This document shows, piece after piece, positions 40,881 to 51,037 of a stretch of 64,000 nt of DNA. Below the pieces are notes generated by a model that saw only the letters and a list, made by a program, of their open reading frames with translations, did no database searches and was not told where the DNA came from. Position 1 is the stretch's first letter; every line of letters starts with the position of its first letter. The stretch is from Verrucomicrobiota bacterium (lineage in GTDB: Bacteria; Verrucomicrobiota; Verrucomicrobiia; Chthoniobacterales; Terrimicrobiaceae): assembly GCA_017305195.1 (NCBI GenBank), contig JAFKMU010000058.1, forward strand, positions 1 through 64,000. Direction: 5' to 3'. A program made the translations under genes and the position numbers.

Positions 40881-41477
40881 TTACAATCCCGGGAGCGATC
40901 CATCGACACGGTGGATCGCCTTGGGAACCCGGACGAGGCGGGCCGTCGCCAGCCTGTCCAGCAGCGGCAAACATTCCGTTTCCGCTATCAGCATGTCGCG
41001 ATGCGAGGGGGATAAAAACCCCTCGCCGCAGGCATGATCGAGGAAGCGCACCAGGGGATCGTAAAAACCCCCGACATTCAGCAGCGCGACCGGCTTGATC
41101 TGCAATCCGAGCTGCAGCCACGTGTAGGCCTCGATCACTTCCTCCAGCGTGCCAATGCCTCCGGGCAGGGCGACAAAGGCATCCGCCAGCTCGGCCATGC
41201 GGGCCTTGCGCTCGTGCATGGTATTGACGGGTATCAGCTCCGTCAGCCCCCGATGCCCGCGCTCCTCCGCGACCATGGCATAGGGAATCACGCCGATTAC
41301 CCGGCCTCCCGCGGCGAGAGCCGCGTCGGCCAGCAGGCCCATGAGACCGACTCCGCCGCCTCCGTAGACGATGGTTATCCCGCGCCGGGCGCAGAGAGTG
41401 CCCAGTTCCGTCGCCGCGGCGGCATAGGCATCGGAGACGCCAAAGCTCGAACCGCAGTAGACGCAGAGGCTGGTCAC
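40881..41477 (-). CDS. LOG-family nucleotide phosphoribohydrolase
   Basis: Protein of 198 residues of the TIGR00730/LOG family, which cleaves nucleoside 5'-monophosphates to base and ribose 5-phosphate (cytokinin-type riboside monophosphates in plants). Diagnostic motifs are VYCGSSFG, YGGGGVGLMG and the catalytic PGGIGTLEE. It starts inside the last codons of ppk1 with a 4-base overlap, so the two are co-transcribed. The bacterial substrate is probably a nucleotide in salvage. Confidence 0.92.
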   Translation of the reverse strand: MTSLCVYCGSSFGVSDAYAAAATELGTLCARRGITIVYGGGGVGLMGLLADAALAAGGRVIGVIPYAMVAEERGHRGLTELIPVNTMHERKARMAELADAFVALPGGIGTLEEVIEAYTWLQLGLQIKPVALLNVGGFYDPLVRFLDHACGEGFLSPSHRDMLIAETECLPLLDRLATARLVRVPKAIHRVDGSLPGL

Positions 41478-43558
41478 AGATTCTTTTCGGCGGCGGCGGC
41501 CTCCTGCTTGCGGCGACGGCGGAGTTGGGCGTCATCAACGAACGCCTGCTGCGCGTCAAAGGCCGGTTCATCGGAAGCGCGCGGCACATACGTGCCATCG
41601 GGCAGCATGACCTTGGCCTTCACGTTGTCGCGCCAGAACCAGTCGAGGATTTCCTCGACGTGCTCCTTCATACCCGGGCTGACGATTGGAAACACGATCT
41701 CGACCCGGCGGAAAAGATTGCGCGGCATCCAGTCGGCGCTGCCGAGGCAGATCTTCGGCTCGCCTCCGTTCTCGAAACGGAAAATCCGGCTGTGCTCGAG
41801 GAAACGCCCGACCAGACTGCGCACCTCGATATTATCGCTCACGCCCGGGATACCCACCTTCACCGCGCACATGCCACGCACGAGCAAGCGAACCGGCACG
41901 CCGGCGGCCGAGGCGCGGTAAAGCGCCTCGATGATGCTTTCCTCCACAAGCGAATTCACCTTAGCGTAGATGCCGCTCGGGCGACCAGCGCGGGCGTTCT
42001 CCGCCTCCTGGTCGATGAGCTTGATAAAGGCCGGAGCCAGATCGTACGGGGCGACCATCAGCTCCTTCATCTGCGGGAATTTCGAGATGCCCGTGATGCA
42101 GTTGAAGGTCTCGGCCAGCTCGGCGGTCAATTCCTCGCGGCAAGTGAAAAGGCCGAGGTCGGTGTAAATTTTCGCCGTCGAGGGATGGTAATTGCCCGTG
42201 CCAAGGTGCGCGTAACGGCGGATGCCGTCCCCCTCGCTGCGCACGATGAGCATGGCCTTTGCATGGGTCTTGAGCCCTGCGACGCCGTAAACCACATCCA
42301 CGCCCGCCTCGCGCATCATGCGCGCCCACTTGATGTTGGCCGCCTCGTCGAAACGCGCCTTCAGCTCGATCACGACCGTGACCTGCTTGCCATTACGCGC
42401 CGCCTCGATGAGCGCCTGCACGAGCGGGGAATCCGAGCTCGTGCGATAAAGGGTCTGCTTGATCGCCAGCACATGCGGGTCCTCCGCCGCCTGGGCGAGG
42501 AAATCGACCACGCTCTGGAAATTGTCGTACGGGTGGTGGAGCAGGATGTCGCCCTTGCGGATGTGGAAAAAGATATCCCTCTCGGTATCGAGCGACACGA
42601 CGGTATTGGGCGCGAAGCGCTTGTACCGCAGGTCAGGCCGGTCGATCTGGAGAGCCAGCGGCATGAGGCGCACGAAGTTCAGCGGCCCGTCGATGCGGAA
42701 GACATCCTCCTCCTCAAGGCTGAAGATTTCCAGCAGGCGGTCGACCACGTTAGGCGGGCAATCCTTCTCCACCTCGATACGGACGGCGGCGCCGCGGTTC
42801 ACCTTGCGCAGCTCGGCCTCGATGGCGTGCAGAAGGTTCTGCGCCTCTTCCTCGTCGACGTAGAGGTTGCTGTTTCGCGTGACTCGGAAGATGTGGGCGC
42901 TCTTTACCTTCACCCCATGGAACAGCGCGCTGACATGGTGTTGAATGATGTGACCGAGAAAGACGTAGTCATCGCCATCGACCGATTTGGAAAACGGCAC
43001 CACGCGCGGCAGGATGCGCGGCACCTGCACCACAGCGATGTCGGTCTCGAGGCCTTCCCCCTCCAGCTCGACAATGACGTTCAGGCTCTTGTTGAGGAGC
43101 TGAGGAAAGGGGTGCGAGGGGTCGATCGCGAGCGGGGTGAGCACCGGGTAGATGCTCTTTTGAAAATATTCGGCGAAATGCTCCAGTTCCTCCGCCGGTA
43201 CGCTCGGGTACGTATGAAATCGGATGCGCTGGGCCTCGAGTTGAGGGCGCAACTGCTCGCGCCAGCAGCGGTATTGATCATCGACCAGCCGCCGCACTCG
43301 CTTGCTGATGGCACAGAGGGACTGGGTGGCGGTCATGCCGTCCGGCCCCGTGGAAAAGAGGTGGGTCTGCTTCTGCTGCTTCAGGCCGGCCACGCGCACC
43401 TCGAAGAATTCATCGAGGTTGGAGCTGACGATACAGAGGAACTTCAGGCGCTCCAGGAGGGGGTTGGATTCGTCGATGGCCTGGTCGAGAACCCGCTGGT
43501 TAAACTCCAGCCAACTTAGCTCGCGATTGTGAAAATGCGCCTTATTCGAAAAACCCAT
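41474..43558 (-). CDS. ppk1: Polyphosphate kinase 1
   Basis: Makes inorganic polyphosphate from ATP at the membrane face. The 694-residue length and domain order (N, H, C1, C2) are normal. Visible blocks are ELSWLEFNQRVLDQA at the start, VVIELKARFDEAANI, and the phospho-His region RRYAHLGTGNYHPSTAKIY. The C-terminal stretch SADWMPRNLFRRVEIVFPI is family-typical. It is coupled with the LOG gene downstream. Confidence 0.96.
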   Translation of the reverse strand: MGFSNKAHFHNRELSWLEFNQRVLDQAIDESNPLLERLKFLCIVSSNLDEFFEVRVAGLKQQKQTHLFSTGPDGMTATQSLCAISKRVRRLVDDQYRCWREQLRPQLEAQRIRFHTYPSVPAEELEHFAEYFQKSIYPVLTPLAIDPSHPFPQLLNKSLNVIVELEGEGLETDIAVVQVPRILPRVVPFSKSVDGDDYVFLGHIIQHHVSALFHGVKVKSAHIFRVTRNSNLYVDEEEAQNLLHAIEAELRKVNRGAAVRIEVEKDCPPNVVDRLLEIFSLEEEDVFRIDGPLNFVRLMPLALQIDRPDLRYKRFAPNTVVSLDTERDIFFHIRKGDILLHHPYDNFQSVVDFLAQAAEDPHVLAIKQTLYRTSSDSPLVQALIEAARNGKQVTVVIELKARFDEAANIKWARMMREAGVDVVYGVAGLKTHAKAMLIVRSEGDGIRRYAHLGTGNYHPSTAKIYTDLGLFTCREELTAELAETFNCITGISKFPQMKELMVAPYDLAPAFIKLIDQEAENARAGRPSGIYAKVNSLVEESIIEALYRASAAGVPVRLLVRGMCAVKVGIPGVSDNIEVRSLVGRFLEHSRIFRFENGGEPKICLGSADWMPRNLFRRVEIVFPIVSPGMKEHVEEILDWFWRDNVKAKVMLPDGTYVPRASDEPAFDAQQAFVDDAQLRRRRKQEAAAAEKNL

Positions 43559-43606
43559 GGTCTGAAAATGCTGTGTCGATTCCTCCGGAAATCAAGAGCC
43601 TGTTTG

Positions 43607-44281
43607 TCACAGAATACGCCGATTCCAGGCGTCTGAGCCGTAGCGGGCCGAGATCAGTTCCGTTACCCTGTCGTTCAAGTCTGTTTGGGGGACAAATTCT
43701 TCTACACGATCCGACAGTTGAAAAGCGAGCGCGTTCGAAAGTCCCGGCGGGATATCCGTTTGCTGGAGGCTCCCCTGGTGGAGGATTCCCTGCTGGGTGC
43801 GCCGCTGGGCGCCGCCACAGACTTTGAGGCCATCCGCTCCGAGCAGATCGGCCTCCGCCGGAGTTCCCGCAAAACACGCCCCCGGCGCCGCCGCCGGAAC
43901 CGGCCCCGCCAGCGTGACGGCCTTGCCCGCACGCTCCAGCGCCCGCGCCATCGCCCGGTGAATCACCCGGTAGCTCTCGCAAGGCCGGATTTTCGCAAAG
44001 GCATCCATCCTCGGCACGATGAGGGCGAAGGTGAAATCCCCGCGATGCTCGACGATGCCGCCGCCCGTCCAGCGACGCACGCAGGGCGTCTCTCCAACCG
44101 CCTTGGCGACAGCAGATTGCGATTGAGAGAATCCAAATGTGACCCATTCCTCCGACCAGCGATAGGTGCGCAGGATCGGCCGACTCGCGCGTTCAAAGAG
44201 CGCCTCGTCGAGCGCCATCTGCTCGGGACCGCTGCGGGGGATGTCGTCAATGAAGAGGTCGAGAATGTCCAAGACAGGCAC
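43607..44281 (-). CDS. Lipoate-protein ligase A-type protein
   Basis: BPL/LplA catalytic domain protein, 224 residues. The substrate-binding RRWTGGGIVEH and the LGADGLKVCGGAQRRTQQG block, with the conserved Lys, define the fold. It could attach lipoate from the medium or transfer octanoyl groups; the sequence alone does not decide. The separate accessory domain of LplA is missing. It fits functionally with lpdA 3 kb away. Confidence 0.8.
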   Translation of the reverse strand: MPVLDILDLFIDDIPRSGPEQMALDEALFERASRPILRTYRWSEEWVTFGFSQSQSAVAKAVGETPCVRRWTGGGIVEHRGDFTFALIVPRMDAFAKIRPCESYRVIHRAMARALERAGKAVTLAGPVPAAAPGACFAGTPAEADLLGADGLKVCGGAQRRTQQGILHQGSLQQTDIPPGLSNALAFQLSDRVEEFVPQTDLNDRVTELISARYGSDAWNRRIL

Positions 44282-44395
44282 CCGGAGAACAAAGCACCTT
44301 TCCCGAATCCTGTCTTGTGCGAGTTTGCCGCAGATCGATGGCGGGTTGTCTTCGTCTTGTCATCCCCGGCAAAGGGAGCTAGGCCATAACAGACC

Positions 44396-45295
44396 ATGGC
44401 AAAACCCGCGCTCGGCAGAGGGCTGGGTGCGCTCATCAATACCCGCGTGGCGGCCCCCGCTCCGGTAGAGGAACTTGGCGAACGCATTCAGAACATAGCC
44501 CTCGACCAGATCATTCCCAGTCCGCTCCAACCCCGCACGGAGTTCCGCAGCGAACACCTGCAGGAGTTGGTCGAGAGCATCCGTGAGCGCGGCATCATCC
44601 AGCCCCTCATCGTCCGCAAGGTCGACGGCAGGTACGAGTTGATCGCCGGTGAACGCCGCTGGCGCGCCGCCAACGAGCTGAAGCTCAAGGAGGCTCCCGC
44701 CATCGTTCGCGAGGCCAGCGACCAGGAGGTGCTGGAACTCGCCCTCATCGAGAATCTCCAGCGCGAAGGCCTGAACCCCATCGAGGAAGCCATCGCCTAC
44801 CAGCGCCTGCACCGGGAGTTCAACATGACGCAGGAGGACATCTCCAAGCGCGTCGGCAAGAGCCGTGCCTCGGTGGCCAACTCCATGCGCCTGCTCGATC
44901 TCGCCGACGACCTCCAGAGCCTCGTCAAGCAGGGCCGCCTCTCCGTCGGCCATGCCAAGGTGCTCCTTTCCCTCAAATCCCACGACGAACAGCGCCTCCT
45001 CGCCGACCAGATCATCCGGCAGGGCGCCTCCGTGCGGGTGGCGGAAAAACTCGCCGCCGAGCACCTGAAAAAGACCGGCAAGACCCCATCGCGGGCGTCC
45101 TCCGGCGGCGGCGCAGCGTCCTCCGAGCCCGAACTTTCTCCCGCTTTGCAGCGCGTTCAGAATCTTTTAACGCACCGTTTGGCGACTCGCGTCGTAATTC
45201 ATCACAGTGAGAAACGCGGGACGATCCATATCGAGTACTACGGCAGCGACGATCTCAATCGTCTGCTGGGAGAACTCGGCGTCGCACAGGAGTAG
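44396..45295 (+). CDS. parB: ParB-family chromosome partitioning protein
   Basis: Protein of 299 residues. The CTPase/ParB N-terminal domain has ALDQIIPSPLQPR, ESIRERGIIQPLIVRK and the arginine patch GERRWRA. A helix-turn-helix (TQEDISKRVGKSRASVANSMRLL) and a C-terminal dimer domain follow. It binds parS and slides on DNA to load SMC and guide segregation. parA, usually next to it, is absent here, and I saw no parS-like site in the window. Confidence 0.93.
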   Translation: MAKPALGRGLGALINTRVAAPAPVEELGERIQNIALDQIIPSPLQPRTEFRSEHLQELVESIRERGIIQPLIVRKVDGRYELIAGERRWRAANELKLKEAPAIVREASDQEVLELALIENLQREGLNPIEEAIAYQRLHREFNMTQEDISKRVGKSRASVANSMRLLDLADDLQSLVKQGRLSVGHAKVLLSLKSHDEQRLLADQIIRQGASVRVAEKLAAEHLKKTGKTPSRASSGGGAASSEPELSPALQRVQNLLTHRLATRVVIHHSEKRGTIHIEYYGSDDLNRLLGELGVAQE

Positions 45296-45308
45296 GCAGC
45301 ACAATCAT

Positions 45309-45341
45309 TTGCCTGGCCTTTTCTCCCTGGAGACCAGGCAA
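45309..45341 (+). promoter_or_regulatory. Hairpin covering the desaturase ribosome binding site
   Basis: TTGCCTGG at 45309-45316 pairs with CCAGGCAA at 45334-45341, and within it TCTC pairs with GAGA. The Shine-Dalgarno GGAG (45329-45332) is inside the structure, and the stem ends 2 bases before the ATG at 45344. No T tract follows, so it does not look like a terminator. Confidence 0.6.
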
Positions 45342-45343
45342 TT

Positions 45344-46290
<947 letters not shown>

Positions 46291-46294
<4 letters not shown>

Positions 46295-47559
46295 AAGAGC
46301 GCGTCGCCATCGTCGGAACCGGCGTGGCCGGTCTGGGTTGCGCCTGGCAGTTGCGCAATCATGCGGAGATCACCCTCTTCGAGCAGGATTCCCGGCCCGG
46401 AGGTCACACCAATACCGTGACGGTTTGTGAGGGCGGGCGCTTTGTGCCGATCGATACGGGGTTCATCGTTTTCAACAAGGTCACGTACCCGAATCTCTGT
46501 CGGCTCTTTGCTGAGTTGGGGGTGGCAATCAAGCCCTCCGAGATGTCCTTCAGCGTCCAGCATCTGCCGACCGGGCTGGAATACAATGGCATGGGGCTGA
46601 ACAAGCTCTTCGCCCAGCGCCGCAACATCACCAACCTGCGGTTCCACGCGCTCATCCTGCAAATCTTCCGCTTCTTCCGCATCGGGAACAAGCTGCTCGC
46701 AAGCGGCGGCGCAGACGTGCTGACGCTCGGAGAATTCGTCCGCCAGCATGGGCTCGGACAGGACTTTCTCGATCTTTATCTGGTGCCGATGAGCTCGGCG
46801 GTCTGGTCGACTCATCCGAACGACGTGCTCGATTTCCCCGCCGCGACGCTGCTGAACTTCTTCAACAATCACGGCTTCCTCGGCGTCTCGACCCATCACC
46901 AGTGGTACACCGTCGATGGAGGCGCTCGGACTTACGTGGAAAAAATCCTCTCTTCGGTTCCTGCCGCCCGACTGACGGCCAAAGTGACCGGGGTCAGGGA
47001 ATCCGCCCATTCCGCCGAAGTGACGCTGGCGAGCGGCGAGCGGCATTCCTTCGACCGCGTCATCCTCGCCAGTCATGCGGACCAGACTCTGTCGGTGCTG
47101 GAGAATCCCGATGCCGACCAGCAACGGCTCCTCGGTGCATTTCGCTACCAGCGCAACCCCGCCATCCTGCATACCGACGCCTCGGTGATGCCACGCAAAC
47201 GGCTTGCCTGGGCCTCGTGGAACTACACCGTCGACGCTCCCGGCAACGACCGAAAGGCCCGGGTCCACTACTGGATGAATGCCCTCCAGGGCGTTTCCCA
47301 GGACCAGGACTATTTTGTCTCGCTCCACGCCAACGACCAGGTCGACCAGTCCAAGGTGCTGTACGAGACGACATACGAACATCCCGTCTTCACACTGGAA
47401 GCCATGCGAGCCCAGGCCGAGCTGCCGGCACTCAATGCCCGTTCGCCCGGCCAGCGGCTGTTCTTTTGCGGGAGTTATTTCCGGTACGGATTTCACGAGG
47501 ATGCCTACAAGTCCGCCGTCGATCTCGCCGCCGTCCTCCGGCCAAACCTGGCGTCATGA
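46291..47559 (+). CDS. FAD-dependent oxidoreductase of COG2907
   Basis: Flavin amine-oxidase-like protein of 422 residues with the N-terminal Rossmann motif VAIVGTGVAGLGCAWQL, GGHTNTV, and the C-terminal FCGSYFRYGFHEDAYKSAVD. COG2907 proteins commonly occur with DUF1365 and CFA-type methyltransferases. Some members in photosynthetic alphaproteobacteria are reported in furan fatty acid formation, where they oxidise methylated acyl chains. It overlaps both neighbours by 4 bases. An acyl-lipid substrate is an inference from context. Confidence 0.85.
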
Positions 47560-48329
47560 ACTCCGCGCTCTACGAGTGCACCGTGATGCACCGGCGGCTC
47601 AGCCCGGTGCAGCACGAATTTGTCTATCGCGTGTTCCTCTTCGCGCTCGATGTCGACGAGCTCCCGGAGATCGCCGCGCGAGTCCCGCTTTTCAGTTACA
47701 ACGAAACCGCGCCGTACTCGTTCCTCGATCGCGACCACTTCCAAATGGTTCCCGGTGGAAACGCCCGCGCCAATGCCGAGGCGTATCTCGCCAGCCAGGG
47801 CATCACGGAAAAACCCGCTCGCATCGTACTCCTGACCAATGCGCGGACCTTCGGGTACGTCTTCAATCCCATCTCGATCTGGTACTGTTATCGTCCCGAC
47901 GGCTCGCCGCTCGCGGCCATTGCGGAGGTCGGCAATACCTTTGGCGAGATCAAGCCCTACCTCGTTCCCGTGCAGGGGCCGCTTTTTTCCTCACGCACGG
48001 TGAAGCACTTCTACGTCTCCCCGTTCTCCCGGCTCGACCAGCATTTCGATTTCCGCTTCGACGTACCGAAGGACACCCTGCGCGTCGCGATCGACAACTA
48101 CGAGGGCGAGGAGCGAAAGCTCATCAGCACCCTGAGCGGACGCCGCGTGCCGTTAACGCCCGGCAATCTCGCGTGGTTCACTCTGAAATACCCCGCCATG
48201 ACGCTTCAGGTCATCGCGTCGATCCACTGGCACGCCCTCCGGCTCTGGCGGAAAAAGACGCCCTTCGCAATGAAGGAAGCGAACCCTGAACTCCAGCGCG
48301 ACCTTTATCGACCGCACAGGCGGCACTAG
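47556..48329 (+). CDS. DUF1365 family protein
   Basis: Protein of 257 residues matching DUF1365: YECTVMHRRLSPVQHEFVYRVF at the start, then TNARTFGYVFNPISIWYCYRPDG and KHFYVSPFSRLDQHFDF. Biochemical function is unknown, but the gene is almost always beside COG2907 and CFA-type genes, which suggests a role in the same acyl-chain modification. The start overlaps the COG2907 stop. Its end overlaps the convergent HD-domain gene by 4 bases. Confidence 0.9.
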   Translation: MNSALYECTVMHRRLSPVQHEFVYRVFLFALDVDELPEIAARVPLFSYNETAPYSFLDRDHFQMVPGGNARANAEAYLASQGITEKPARIVLLTNARTFGYVFNPISIWYCYRPDGSPLAAIAEVGNTFGEIKPYLVPVQGPLFSSRTVKHFYVSPFSRLDQHFDFRFDVPKDTLRVAIDNYEGEERKLISTLSGRRVPLTPGNLAWFTLKYPAMTLQVIASIHWHALRLWRKKTPFAMKEANPELQRDLYRPHRRH

Positions 48330-48886
48330 CCACGAATCACCCGCCACGCCTCGGCGATGGCACGGGCGGCCTTTTTTCGCAGGTCGGGATCGGCCTTGGT
48401 CATCTTCGCCAGCAGGGTCTCGACCTCCTGAAGGTAGACCCGGCCGAAATCGGGGTCGTTATGCGCGATGTCCCGGCTGTTGCTCGCGATGTCGGCGCAT
48501 TTCACCGTCTGGGCCTCGGCGCTGACTCCAGAGAGCCGCTCGATTTCCCGGCTGCGACGCTCGCGGCGGTTCAGGCCTGGGTAGTTTTCCTTGATGAACA
48601 CATCAGTCAACTCGACCACCAGCCCGCGAACACGCTCGCCGAATCGCTCGGCAATAGCCTGCTCGCCCCAGCGGGCATCCTTCGGCGCAACATCCTCCAG
48701 CACATCATGCAGATGCGCGGCGGCGATCACCTCCGGGTCTTCCGTGACCCTCGCGACCATAGCTGCGACCTCATCGGTATGCACCCAATAGGGCTCGCCG
48801 GAGTATTTCCGCTCATGCCCGACGGCATCGTGCGCGGCGTGGGCAAAGGCCTGCGCCTCGGCGGCGAGATCAGGAGCGGGCGGCAT
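48326..48886 (-). CDS. HD-domain phosphohydrolase (SpoT-like HD)
   Basis: Protein of 186 residues with an HD hydrolase core: YSGEPYWVHTDEVAAMV, AHLHDVLED (metal His-Asp) and VKCADIASNSRDI. This resembles the hydrolase half of RelA/SpoT proteins and small (p)ppGpp hydrolases, though the activity is only inferred. I start at the ATG at 48886; the frame extends to 49009 without family-like residues. It converges on DUF1365. Confidence 0.82.
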   Translation of the reverse strand: MPPAPDLAAEAQAFAHAAHDAVGHERKYSGEPYWVHTDEVAAMVARVTEDPEVIAAAHLHDVLEDVAPKDARWGEQAIAERFGERVRGLVVELTDVFIKENYPGLNRRERRSREIERLSGVSAEAQTVKCADIASNSRDIAHNDPDFGRVYLQEVETLLAKMTKADPDLRKKAARAIAEAWRVIRG

Positions 48887-49014
48887 GTTTCCAGCATCCA
48901 CCGGGTTTCGGCGGAAGAAAATGCCGAAATTCCAGACTGGCCATCCGGGGCAGGCAGGCAATCCATGGTTGCAATCCCCCCGGGGTTCCGTATCCCTCTC
49001 TTTCGCCAAAATCC

Positions 49015-50889
49015 ATGCTGACCGTATCTCAAGTCTCCAAATCCTACGGGGGAAGAACCCTTTTCTCCGACGCCTCGCTGCAAATCAACCGTGGCGATCG
49101 CATCGGATTGATCGGAGCCAACGGCGCGGGCAAGTCGACCTTGTTTTCCCTGATTCTCGGTGAAAACGAGCCGGATGACGGTTCGGTCACCTTCCAGCGC
49201 GGAGTCAGCGTGGGCTATCTCCCGCAAGAAAGCGCGCCCTCCGGCGACGAAACCATCCTGCATCTCGCGCTGAGCGGCGTGCCGGAGTGGGACAGCTACG
49301 CGCTGGAGCCCAAGGCCAAGCGCATTCTTTCCGGCCTGGCGTTCCGCGAAACGGACTTTGAGCGCGTCGCCCGCACCATGAGCGGCGGCTGGATCATGCG
49401 CGCGCACCTCGCGAAGCTGCTCGTGATGGAGCCGGACCTCCTGCTCCTCGACGAACCGACGAACCACCTCGATCTCGAATCCCTCGGCTGGTTCCAGAAT
49501 TATCTCGCCGCCTACGCGGGTTCCATCGTCACGATTTCCCACGACCGCGCCTTTCTCAACGCCATCTGCGACACCATCGTCGAGATTTCTCGCCAGCGTC
49601 TCCATCGCTACACCGGGACGTACGACGAATTCGTCGAGCAGAAGAAAGCCCGCGAGGAGCAGTACCTTGCCGCCTACAAGAACCAGCAGCGCGAGATCGA
49701 GCATCTGCAGGATTTCATCAACCGCTTCCGCGCCAAGGCCAGCAAGGCCGCCCAGGCTCAGGAACGCATCAAGCGCCTCGATAAAATGGAGCGCCTCGCC
49801 CCGCCGGAACAGGCAGAGGCCACTGTGAAGTTCCGCTTCCCGCAGCCGCAGCGTTCCGGCCAGAAGGTGATGGAGCTGACCAACGTGCGCCAGGCCTACG
49901 GCAGCCACGTCGTTTACGAAGACCTCAATCTCACGGTGGAGCGCGACCAGCGCACTGTCCTGGTCGGACCCAACGGCGCAGGCAAATCCACGCTGCTCAA
50001 GATCCTCGCCGGGATGCTTCCGCTCGAGGCGGGCGAACGCACGCCGGGCCACAATGTTTCGACCGGGTACTTCGCCCAGCAGCGCGTGGAAACGCTCGAC
50101 CTGAAGCGCACCGTGCTGCAGGAGGCGACCTCGCTCCCGCGCTATGTCTCGGACGAAGCCGCCCGCAGCGTGCTCGGGTCGTTCCTTTTCCGTGGCGACG
50201 ATGTCTTCAAAACCGTCGGCGTGCTGAGCGGTGGAGAGAAGAGCCGCCTTGCGCTGGTGAAGCTCCTGCTCGACCCGCCGAATTTCCTGCTCCTCGACGA
50301 ACCGACCACGCACCTCGACATGCCCAGCATCGACGCGCTGGTCAACGCCCTGCGTCAGTACCAGGGCACGCTGGTTTTCGTCAGCCACGACGTGCATTTC
50401 ATCCGCGCCCTCGCGACCTCCGTGCTGCACGTCCATGCCGGACGCCTCACGCCGTACGCGGGGAACTACGAATACTATCTGGAAAAATCCCAGGCCGTAG
50501 GTGAACGCGAGGCTCTCGTGGCCAAGCTGCACAACCACCAGCCGACCTTTGAGAAAGCTGTCGAAGCTTCCGCCGCTCCAGTTTCGGCTCCGACACCGGG
50601 CCTCGGCCTGAAGGAAATCCGCGAGCAACGCCGCGCCGAAAGCGAAGCCAACAAGGCCGCCGCCAAGGCCCGCCGCCAGCAGGAAGCCCTCATCGCCAAG
50701 CTGGAGGCCGAGGTCGTCGCGCTGGAAAAACAGCAGAAGGAACTCACCGCCCAGTTGGAAGATCCCGCGCTCTACGATCAGCCGTCGAAGGCCCTCGAGA
50801 TCAATCGCAAGCTCGCCGGAATCACCGACGCCCTCGAAGCCGCCAACGAAGCCTGGATGGCCGCCGCCGAGCAACTGGCCGAGGCTTGA
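49015..50889 (+). CDS. ABC-F family ATPase
   Basis: Soluble protein of 624 residues with two ABC domains and no membrane part. Walker A motifs are GANGAGKST and GPNGAGKST. The signatures are MSGG (TMSGGWIMRAHLAKLL) and LSGGEKSRLALVKLL, and Walker B motifs end in LLLDEPTNHLD and LLLDEPTTHLD. The linker between domains is the ABC-F helical type, and the C-terminus is a coiled coil. Such proteins act on the ribosome. It is of the Uup/YheS type rather than a resistance protein, but this cannot be settled here. Confidence 0.92.
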   Translation: MLTVSQVSKSYGGRTLFSDASLQINRGDRIGLIGANGAGKSTLFSLILGENEPDDGSVTFQRGVSVGYLPQESAPSGDETILHLALSGVPEWDSYALEPKAKRILSGLAFRETDFERVARTMSGGWIMRAHLAKLLVMEPDLLLLDEPTNHLDLESLGWFQNYLAAYAGSIVTISHDRAFLNAICDTIVEISRQRLHRYTGTYDEFVEQKKAREEQYLAAYKNQQREIEHLQDFINRFRAKASKAAQAQERIKRLDKMERLAPPEQAEATVKFRFPQPQRSGQKVMELTNVRQAYGSHVVYEDLNLTVERDQRTVLVGPNGAGKSTLLKILAGMLPLEAGERTPGHNVSTGYFAQQRVETLDLKRTVLQEATSLPRYVSDEAARSVLGSFLFRGDDVFKTVGVLSGGEKSRLALVKLLLDPPNFLLLDEPTTHLDMPSIDALVNALRQYQGTLVFVSHDVHFIRALATSVLHVHAGRLTPYAGNYEYYLEKSQAVGEREALVAKLHNHQPTFEKAVEASAAPVSAPTPGLGLKEIREQRRAESEANKAAAKARRQQEALIAKLEAEVVALEKQQKELTAQLEDPALYDQPSKALEINRKLAGITDALEAANEAWMAAAEQLAEA

Positions 50890-51037
50890 CGCCAAGTCGG
50901 CGCTCTGCCACAAGGCGGGTGAGTCGCACTGGAGGCTCCCTGTCCGCGGGAAGGGTTTAACCCACCTTTAACCACCAACCACCGAAACCTTTTCCTGCTC
51001 GTCCCGGCGGACAACGAGCCAACCGGAAAGGGTTTTT

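Noticed and set aside
41525-43519. Open frame of 664 codons opposite ppk1
   Set aside because: Shadow of the polyphosphate kinase; no recognisable motifs of its own.
48727-50913. Open frame of 728 codons opposite the ABC-F gene
   Set aside because: It spans two real genes on the other strand, and its residues mirror ABC motifs. Not a gene.
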